Shown: positions 1-5,220 of the stretch, piece by piece
How positions within the stretch are numbered: the stretch's first letter is position 1
How the letters are laid out: every line of letters begins with the position of its first letter
Assembly: GCA_934255105.1 (NCBI GenBank)
Contig: CAKQNH010000191.1
Location: 1 to 7,904 of the forward strand
Source of the DNA: an uncultured Pirellulaceae bacterium
GTDB taxonomy: Bacteria > Planctomycetota > Planctomycetia > Pirellulales > Pirellulaceae
Length of the DNA stretch: 7,904 nt
Direction: 5' to 3'
Position numbers and translations under genes: made by a program
The notes under the pieces: generated by a model
Database searches by the model: none
What the model was told of the DNA's origin: nothing
Seen by the model: only the letters and a program-made list of their open reading frames with translations

Positions 1-1057
1 CCACGATGTGGATCAACGCTAAGTAGTAGAATCCCAGACCGATCTCCACCACAATGATGCCCACTTGAGTCAGCGATGCGTAAGCCAGCGATACTTTAAT
101 GTCACTTTGCACGCGCGACATCAAGGCACCGCTGGCGGCAGATATCACGCCCAGAGTAATCACCGCGATGCGCAGCAGTAGCGATGCTTCGAAAATCGGC
201 CCAACGCGGAGCAGCAAGTACACCCCCAGGTGTACCGACAGCGCTCCGTAGAAAATTGCACTCGAAGGCGTGGGACCCTCCATCGCCCGCGGCAGCCAAC
301 CCGAAAATGGGAACAAGGCCGATTTGCCAGCCACCGCCACCAGCAGCAACAAACCCACCAGCAGGGCTTGCTGCGATGTGATCGCTGCGGTGCCATCGGG
401 CCACACATGAGAACTCATCAATCCACCCAAATCTCCTTTGCCCGTCATGTGGTGCATGGTGATGGCCGCGATCATAAAGGCTGCATCGGACAGCCGGTAG
501 ATCGCCCAAATCCGCAGTCCATTGCGGACGGGGTTTTGACGCTCATGGAAGTAGGCCACCAACAGAGCCGAAGAAAGCCCGACCATCTCCCAACCCACAA
601 ACAACAACTCGATGGTCCCCGCCAACGACGATGTGACCATGCCGAAAAAGAAGACAGCGTAATAGATAAAGAAACGCGAGTAGCCCTCTTCGCGATGCAA
701 ATAGCGCCGCGTAAAAGTCCCCACAACTCCACACAATACACAGGACAACAGCAGAAAAGGGATGCTGAGCCGGTCGAACAGGAACTTCACTTGAAAATGA
801 AATCCCTGCTCTGGCAGCGCGACCCACTCGCCAAATTCCAGCGGAACGGAGCGCGCCCCCGTGGCCAACATCAAACCCAGGATGGACAGCGCGGGCAGCA
901 GCGAGAATAACACGGCGGCGTGAGTCAGCCGCGCGATCGCCGATTCACTCAAGCGATATCCCACCATGGTTGACAGCCCCAAAAGCGCCAGCAGAAGAGC
1001 GGGGCTGGCGACTACCGTCATGCCGAGAAGTTGAAAAGCAACTTCGGTAAAGTTCAT
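1..1057 (-). CDS. dabB: DabB, membrane ion-translocating subunit of the DAB inorganic carbon transporter (3' end beyond window)
   Basis: The gene encodes a proton/cation-conducting membrane protein related to NuoL and MrpA. With DabA it is expected to couple an ion gradient to CO2 hydration and bicarbonate accumulation at the inner membrane. The first 352 residues are visible and the C-terminus lies beyond position 1. They form about ten hydrophobic segments. Family signatures are [17 protein letters not shown] (155-171, with the helix-5 Glu157), [21 protein letters not shown] (244-264, with Lys245) and [15 protein letters not shown] (319-333, with Lys321). The segment [20 protein letters not shown] (265-284) is the NuoL helix-8 equivalent. 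The start is the ATG at 1057-1055, 24 bp after the dabA stop, so the two genes are probably one transcript. I see no good Shine-Dalgarno before it. A true complex I NuoL or a Mrp subunit is the alternative, but the adjacent dabA makes DabB much more likely. No frameshift is seen. Confidence 0.9.
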   Translation of the reverse strand, partial: MNFTEVAFQLLGMTVVASPALLLALLGLSTMVGYRLSESAIARLTHAAVLFSLLPALSILGLMLATGARSVPLEFGEWVALPEQGFHFQVKFLFDRLSIPFLLLSCVLCGVVGTFTRRYLHREEGYSRFFIYYAVFFFGMVTSSLAGTIELLFVGWEMVGLSSALLVAYFHERQNPVRNGLRIWAIYRLSDAAFMIAAITMHHMTGKGDLGGLMSSHVWPDGTAAITSQQALLVGLLLLVAVAGKSALFPFSGWLPRAMEGPTPSSAIFYGALSVHLGVYLLLRVGPIFEASLLLRIAVITLGVISAASGALMSRVQSDIKVSLAYASLTQVGIIVVEIGLGFYYLALIHIV

Positions 1058-1081
1058 TGTTTTAAATTTCTGGCTCGATGT

Positions 1082-4000
1082 TTATGCATCACTCACCGTC
1101 GCAAATCCGAGATGACCGCGCTGCCCGCGATACCAATCGATGGACGATTCGACTTGGGGCAATCGCGTAGTCTCTGGAACATACAGGCGATAGTCTCCAG
1201 CGACGTACCGCAGCAGCGTCGATGTCTGGGGATCAAACAGGACCAAATGCACCCAATTGCCTCGGACCAATCGGGCAATCCCGGCACTACCCTCCAATAC
1301 TCGATTCATCCGCTCGGGAGTTGTCTCGACGACGAACAGAGGCCGCATAGGTTCATGGATTTCAATCATCTGCTGCGACAGGCCGGGGCGCAAGTCGCTG
1401 GCAGCCCCAGTCATTACGCCCAGCATCGAAGCCACGTTGTGCGGCAATTTCGATCCACAGCCATAGCCTTCCGTATCCACGGTCGAAAAATAGTACTCCA
1501 GGGCGATGCCCGCACAAACCGGAATGGCCGCGCCCAAGATGCGCGATAGCACAGGCACGCTCTCGTCGTCTACCTCGGGGTTGTAAGACGTTAAAAATAT
1601 TCGCCGGTCGGCGAACAGGCCACGACTCCACTGGCGGCGCCCCACAAAGGTCACGGCGTTGGTAGCGTGATTGTACTCGGGCCTCGCTTGCGATAGATCT
1701 TCGCTACGCCCCTCGACGTGTTCGAGCGCTTCGCGAGGAGTTAAATTCAGCGGGGCGGATTCGAAACGCCGCGATCGCTCGTGAGCGTCGCGGGCTCGCG
1801 CCTCATCTACACTCGCCTCGATACGGCGAAATAGATTGCGATGGCTGCGCGGTAGCAGGTCTAGATCAAAGTACTCCACCGCGTCGCTACACGTATTATG
1901 AAATGCTCCCACAAAGCGCACATCATCGGGGATGCTCACGCCCAACTGTGCCGCTCGACTGCGAACTCGCGGATCATTGGCCATCAGCGCCCAGGCGCGC
2001 GCATTGGGGCCGCCGCGACCGCCACTGCAGGCACCGCAGTTGTAAGCCGACTCATGCGGGTTGTTCAAACTGCCACTGCCGTGACCAAAGAACAGCAGTA
2101 TGGGTGGAAAGTTCTGAACGGTTCCGATGTCTTGAAGTATGCGGACTACGATGGCCGCCATCTCATCCAGGCTGTAGCCCAAAGCCTCAAGGGACGAACC
2201 GGGTTCAGCCGCTTCGCGCTCGATGTGCAACTCCGTGGCAGGCGGGCTGACGAACGACCGAAACGACCTTCTGATTTTTGCGGTCAGGCCGGGTGCCATA
2301 ATGCGCGCCACCATGGGAACCGTGGCGAGCGCTCCCAACACGCCGGTGAGCCAGCCACCGAGCATCGTCCGCGATCCTGCATGGATTTGATGAGTCACTT
2401 GACCGATCTGGCGACGTCGCTGAGCGCGGCGACGGCTAGCCTCCACGACCGAGAACAGCGGCTCTTCGCGAACATAGTGTTTGGGTGTGACTATAGCTGG
2501 GCATAGCGGGCGGTAGTGTGCATGATCAGCTCCTTGATAATACATGGCCACCGCATAGAAGCCAGCCGCAGATGCCGTTTCGCAAGCCGGATCAACCTCC
2601 TCCAAGTGCCGTCGAAAGGACTCTTCGCGATCATCGATACAGAACACCGCAATATAGGCCGGTGCGTTGCCAGTAAGTTGCTTCTCGCGACGCTGACGCG
2701 AATGGATCGCTACGGCGTCCAGCGCGGCGACCAGGTAATGTCGCTCGTAGGCCGCATGTAGAATGCGTCGCCGCTCGAGGCTATCGAAGGCTTCGATCTC
2801 TTGCACTAAGCATGACCATTGCGGCTGCGTCATCGCCGCCAGTTGCTCCGGTGCCCAGCCCCCGGCCTGAGCCAGTTGAAAGATGGTGTAGGTCCGCTGC
2901 TCGATAGACGGCCCACGATTGCCGGGCACGCGCTGCTCTGCAAACGCTCGTATCCGACGCATCAATCCAATGTGGCCCGACGCTCCGCCGTCGGTTTTTC
3001 CTGCTCCCCCAATGTGGCCCGACGCTCCGCCGTCGGTTCTCCGCCTTTCCTTTGCAGGCAAATAACGCCTACCCAGATTGACGATCGCATAACGCTCCAG
3101 CATCAATCGGATCGCCAAATATTCATTCAGTGACCCCAGCGGAGCCGGCTTGGGCGACCAGGGGGCGCTGGTTTCCAACTGCCAGATCATCCCTGCCCAG
3201 CCCTTGAGCGACAGCAGCGTCGAGCAGATCTTTTCCTCTACTGCGCCGCTGTCCGCTGCCAAATCAAGGCCCAGGGCCTCGAGCGATTCAGCGATCGACC
3301 GCAGCGGATCAAAGCCGGTTTGCAGAATCGATTGCAGCTCCCCGCGCATGCCGTCCATCCAGGCGGGTCGAATCGCCAGGCGATGTAGGTACAGCTTGGC
3401 AAACGCCCGCGCAAACCCTTCGTCGCGATGAGGCAGCGACCAATTCGCAAAGCCCTGGTCTAGAAAGCTACCACAGAAGCGGATCAGCACTTCATCGACC
3501 ATGCTGTAGATATCCTCACCAGTCGCTTCCAACAACAAATCGCGCATGCGCGTCGGCGGAGGCTGAGTGGGAGGTGGCAGGTTGGCCGCTTCCACGCCAT
3601 CGTGACAAGCTTGCCAGAGCAGTTCGAGCACGCGCGTTTCCCACTGCGATTCGCTCCATGACTCGGCCCTGTCGAACTTGGCGTCCCGGTGCAGTACCCA
3701 GTTCCGAGTTTGATGTAACATTTGCTCGCGCCGCGTCGCCGAAACCTCGCCGCGAAATCGACGCAGCAGATCCGTTTCCGCCAGCAGCCATTTCAATTCT
3801 GCGTCGGGTGCCGAATGCAATGTCATCTGCAACATGGCCAACCGAAGCGTATAGCGTGTGCCGAAGCTGGCGATCAAATCGTCGGCCTGCTCGCCCAGAT
3901 CATCCATCAGCACTTGGCGAAGATCGTCCATTGAAATGCGGCCGCAGGCGAGCTCACTGCGATAGCGGTCCTCCGATAGATAGGGCTCACAACCATACCG

Positions 4001-4204
4001 CTCGCGCCCTTTGAGCACCGCCTGGTCGAATGGCAGATCCTCAAACGAGTGCAGCGTGTTGTGATGAACAAAGATCGAAATTGGGCCCTGGGTCGGCAGA
4101 TAGTGAATCGCAGATGCTATCGCCCCCTGCAAGCACCCCAGCCGGTCGCCGGTCGCCGGCGGATCCCCGTCATGGCGGGACGTGCTCACAGCCGTATGTT
4201 GCAT
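1082..4204 (-). CDS. dabA: DabA, carbonic-anhydrase-like subunit of the DAB inorganic carbon transporter (DUF2309/UPF0753)
   Basis: The gene encodes a 1040-residue protein expected to be the cytoplasmic zinc subunit that hydrates CO2 to bicarbonate when complexed with DabB. Numbering is from the ATG at 4204. The putative zinc/catalytic set is complete: Cys522 and Asp524 in VFCIDDREESFRRHLEE, His708 in LLFFGHGSGSLNNP, and Cys723 in SAYNCGACSGGRGGPNARAW. The His-to-Cys spacing of 15 equals that of H524/C539 in Halothiobacillus neapolitanus DabA, and C-x-D matches C351/D353. The first Cys lies about 170 residues later than in that protein, so the N-terminal half is long. A conserved-looking N-terminal motif is PISIFVHHNTLHSFEDLPF (about 41-59). 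A proline-rich patch (PPPTQPPPTR) lies near 210-219. Residues 390-413 are a duplicated Gly-rich insertion encoded by palindromic DNA. ATG 4204 is preferred over TTG 4207 because GGAG sits 6 nt upstream of the ATG. dabB follows on the same strand. Confidence 0.93.
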   Translation of the reverse strand: MQHTAVSTSRHDGDPPATGDRLGCLQGAIASAIHYLPTQGPISIFVHHNTLHSFEDLPFDQAVLKGRERYGCEPYLSEDRYRSELACGRISMDDLRQVLMDDLGEQADDLIASFGTRYTLRLAMLQMTLHSAPDAELKWLLAETDLLRRFRGEVSATRREQMLHQTRNWVLHRDAKFDRAESWSESQWETRVLELLWQACHDGVEAANLPPPTQPPPTRMRDLLLEATGEDIYSMVDEVLIRFCGSFLDQGFANWSLPHRDEGFARAFAKLYLHRLAIRPAWMDGMRGELQSILQTGFDPLRSIAESLEALGLDLAADSGAVEEKICSTLLSLKGWAGMIWQLETSAPWSPKPAPLGSLNEYLAIRLMLERYAIVNLGRRYLPAKERRRTDGGASGHIGGAGKTDGGASGHIGLMRRIRAFAEQRVPGNRGPSIEQRTYTIFQLAQAGGWAPEQLAAMTQPQWSCLVQEIEAFDSLERRRILHAAYERHYLVAALDAVAIHSRQRREKQLTGNAPAYIAVFCIDDREESFRRHLEEVDPACETASAAGFYAVAMYYQGADHAHYRPLCPAIVTPKHYVREEPLFSVVEASRRRAQRRRQIGQVTHQIHAGSRTMLGGWLTGVLGALATVPMVARIMAPGLTAKIRRSFRSFVSPPATELHIEREAAEPGSSLEALGYSLDEMAAIVVRILQDIGTVQNFPPILLFFGHGSGSLNNPHESAYNCGACSGGRGGPNARAWALMANDPRVRSRAAQLGVSIPDDVRFVGAFHNTCSDAVEYFDLDLLPRSHRNLFRRIEASVDEARARDAHERSRRFESAPLNLTPREALEHVEGRSEDLSQARPEYNHATNAVTFVGRRQWSRGLFADRRIFLTSYNPEVDDESVPVLSRILGAAIPVCAGIALEYYFSTVDTEGYGCGSKLPHNVASMLGVMTGAASDLRPGLSQQMIEIHEPMRPLFVVETTPERMNRVLEGSAGIARLVRGNWVHLVLFDPQTSTLLRYVAGDYRLYVPETTRLPQVESSIDWYRGQRGHLGFATVSDA
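2966..3038. repeat. Two in-frame copies of a 30-nt palindromic repeat inside dabA
   Basis: Two identical 30-nt copies (2967-2996 and 3009-3038) lie 42 bp apart, exactly 14 codons. Each contains an inverted repeat of 6-bp arms, CCGACG and CGTCGG, around the 6-nt loop CTCCGC. On the coding (minus) strand each copy reads TDGGASGHIG, and the copies are joined by GAGK, giving residues 390-413 of DabA. The reading frame continues through both copies. The segment sits in a low-conservation-looking linker after LPAKERRR and before LMRRIRAFAEQRVPG, more than 100 residues from the zinc ligands. It resembles a mobile palindromic (REP-like) element that has colonised a tolerant loop. That interpretation is inferred; the repeat structure itself is directly visible. 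Confidence 0.9.
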
Positions 4205-4210
4205 CAAAGG

Positions 4211-4214
4211 CTCC
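4211..4214 (-). promoter_or_regulatory. Shine-Dalgarno of dabA
   Basis: On the minus strand GGAG is followed by CCTTTG and then ATG, a 6-nt spacing. This decides in favour of the ATG at 4204-4202 rather than the TTG immediately before it, where the spacing would be only 3 nt. Confidence 0.6.
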
Positions 4215-4355
4215 AGAAAAACCGAAAGAGGATGGCTTGCCTACTCAACCCGCCATATTCACCAGCGGTCGTACTACGCACGTGCTCTGCGAGCCGAGAC
4301 TTTGGAGCTGGCAGCTCAACATGGCAAACAGCGTACCAACAGCAATTCCCAACCG

Positions 4356-4575
4356 TTATACACAGATTTAAGCAGGGGGGCAGGTGTAGTTTATTGACCG
4401 CTTTGGGGTTACCCACAGTCGCTGAGTCCAAGCCTGGCTGACTCCAGCTCGGCTGGCGGCACTCGCCTAAAGATTCTTTGCCAGCCTGCTTAACCACCCC
4501 GCTTATACAGAACATTCACGCACAGTCCGTGCAAAAACCTGCACGTCTCATGCAGGATTTTGCAGGTGTGCATAA
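4356..4575. other. Cluster of DnaA-box-like 9-mers
   Basis: Two perfect matches to TTATNCACA are present: TTATACACA at 4356-4364 on the plus strand, and TGTGCATAA at 4567-4575, which is TTATGCACA on the minus strand. Two near matches lie between them: TTACCCACA at 4409-4417 and TTATACAGA at 4503-4511, each with one mismatch. The cluster lies in non-coding DNA beside an AT-rich, repeat-bearing segment. It could be a DnaA regulatory or origin-like site, or chance in moderately AT-rich DNA. No dnaA or dnaN gene is in the window, so origin function is not supported beyond the motif itself. Confidence 0.25.
4531..4563. repeat. Strong hairpin / imperfect inverted repeat
   Basis: The arms are GCAAAAACCTGCA (4531-4543) and TGCAGGATTTTGC (4551-4563), complementary at 12 of 13 positions, around the 7-nt loop CGTCTCA. 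A smaller inverted repeat (GCAC / GTGC around AGTCC, 4520-4532) abuts its left side. A second GCAGG (4562-4566) follows directly on the right. No gene ends here in either direction, so it is not an obvious terminator. A dyad operator, a palindromic repeat element or part of a 5' leader of dabA are the alternatives. Confidence 0.65.
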
Positions 4576-4666
4576 TATAGCATTCACGGGCAGGATTGCC
4601 GTTTGCAAGCGCCCAAGCGCAAGCGTTCAGTTGCAAGTCCAGTTGTAAGAAGCAGGCTAACACACA

Positions 4667-4684
4667 GTTGGAGGCAATTCCAAC
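4667..4684. repeat. Short inverted repeat
   Basis: Perfect 6-bp arms GTTGGA and TCCAAC flank the 6-nt loop GGCAAT. It is small and may be fortuitous. It lies about 100 bp left of the CAATTG array. Confidence 0.4.
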
Positions 4685-4780
4685 GGGTTAACGCGAACAA
4701 CCATAACAAGTATACTCAGTACATGTTGCCCGATTTCTTAGCGTTTCAACCTAGGCGGACGTCTGAGCAGTGAACTTTGC

Positions 4781-4868
4781 GTAGAACAATTGTCCCAATT
4801 GTTTGACTTCCCGTAGAACAATTGTCCCAATTGTTTAACTTCCCGTAGAACAATTGTCCCAATTGTTC
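4781..4868. repeat. Three 32-bp tandem repeats, each with a paired CAATTG palindrome
   Basis: Repeat starts at 4781, 4813 and 4845 give an exact 32-bp period. The third copy is cut after about 23 bp. Each copy contains AACAATTGTCCCAATTGTT, an inverted repeat of 8-bp arms around TCC. Each arm carries the self-complementary hexamer CAATTG, and the two hexamers start 9 bp apart (4787/4796, 4819/4828, 4851/4860). The 8-bp linkers, GACTTCCC and AACTTCCC, are nearly identical. The geometry suggests a repeated protein-binding site (operator or iteron). Coding use is unlikely. Confidence 0.85.
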
Positions 4869-4875
4869 AAAAAAG

Positions 4876-4993
4876 CGATCGTCGCAATTGTTTAAGAACC
4901 TTGAGACTAGCGTGAGGGCGAAACAATTGAGTCAATTGTTCTGCAACTCTTGTGACTGATGTGCGGGTGACACAATTGGGACAATTGTCCTAC
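4876..4993. repeat. Three diverged 48-49-bp repeats continuing the paired-palindrome array
   Basis: Sites start at 4876 (CGATCG, then CAATTG at 4885), 4924 (CAATTG, then 4933) and 4973 (CAATTG, then 4982). All keep the 9-bp spacing seen in the 32-bp repeats. Between the sites, TTGAGACTAGCGTGAGGGCGA (4901 on) aligns with TTGTGACTGATGTGCGGGTGA (4950 on), a 49-bp imperfect period. The site at 4922-4940 is a 19-bp palindrome with a single central base. The last site (4972-4993) is the reverse complement of the first 22 bases of the 32-bp repeat with one mismatch, and contains the 12-bp palindrome GGACAATTGTCC (4979-4990). Confidence 0.75.
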
Positions 4994-5220
4994 TCGGTTT
5001 TCGCCAGACCATTTTGAGCCTGCCTAGCCACAATGTAGACTATTGTTAAGCAGATTCGTATTTTTTTTAGCAAAATCGTATTTAGCAATATCGCTGTCCC
5101 CTCCGGCAGAGCGGGTCCGGTGCCTCTTCCTAGATCACCGCGATAGCGCGATCCACCACATGACACACACCCCCAGACGAGCTAGTGACAACCCTTACAA
5201 CAGACTTGCGATCCAGCACT

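Larger units (their letters stand above)
4205..5220. other. Structured non-coding region between divergent dabA and metH
   Basis: About 1.0 kb separates the dabA start from the metH start, and no convincing gene lies in it. It must carry the promoters for both directions. I could not pick a convincing -35/-10 pair for either. The dabA-proximal part (4215-4350) is unremarkable apart from a weakly coding-like plus-strand frame. Then come DnaA-box-like 9-mers (4356-4575), a strong hairpin (4531-4563), short TTGCAAG-type repeats (4603-4648), a small hairpin (4667-4684) and the paired-CAATTG array (4781-4993). Last comes an AT-rich stretch with an eight-T run (5061-5068) and a partly duplicated TCGTATTT...AGCAA motif (5056-5090). 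The last 120 bases before metH show no recognised riboswitch. A small inverted repeat (GATC-A-CCGC / GCG-C-GATC, 5133-5153) is present there. Confidence 0.8.

Noticed and set aside
230..910. 226-codon plus-strand open frame opposite dabB
   Set aside because: It is antisense to a clear DabB reading frame. Its translation is low-complexity (rich in Gln, Arg and His) with no recognisable motif and no ribosome binding site.
1898..2506. 202-codon plus-strand open frame opposite dabA
   Set aside because: It lies entirely antisense to the conserved zinc-ligand part of dabA and shows no family features. It is a shadow of GC-biased codons.
4205..4207. TTG at 4207 as the dabA start
   Set aside because: The next codon is ATG, and GGAG is better spaced (6 nt) for the ATG at 4204.
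4531..4563. Rho-independent terminator
   Set aside because: The stem is long, but no gene ends beside it on either strand and no clean terminal T-run follows the stem. The T residues are inside the arms.
4603..4648. TTGCAAG repeats (4603, 4631, and TTGTAAG at 4643)
   Set aside because: They are short, irregularly spaced 7-mers in low-complexity sequence, too weak to call a repeat element or operator.
4781..4868. CRISPR array from the regularly spaced repeats
   Set aside because: The period is exact, but the segments between the palindromes are 8 bp and nearly identical, so there are no unique spacers. Only three perfect units exist and no cas genes are seen.
4994..5220. Cobalamin, SAM or SAH riboswitch in front of metH
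   Set aside because: I looked for a B12-box-like GCCACTG and for SAM-I-type conserved elements and found none. Only small unrelated dyads are present. A covariance-model search would be decisive.
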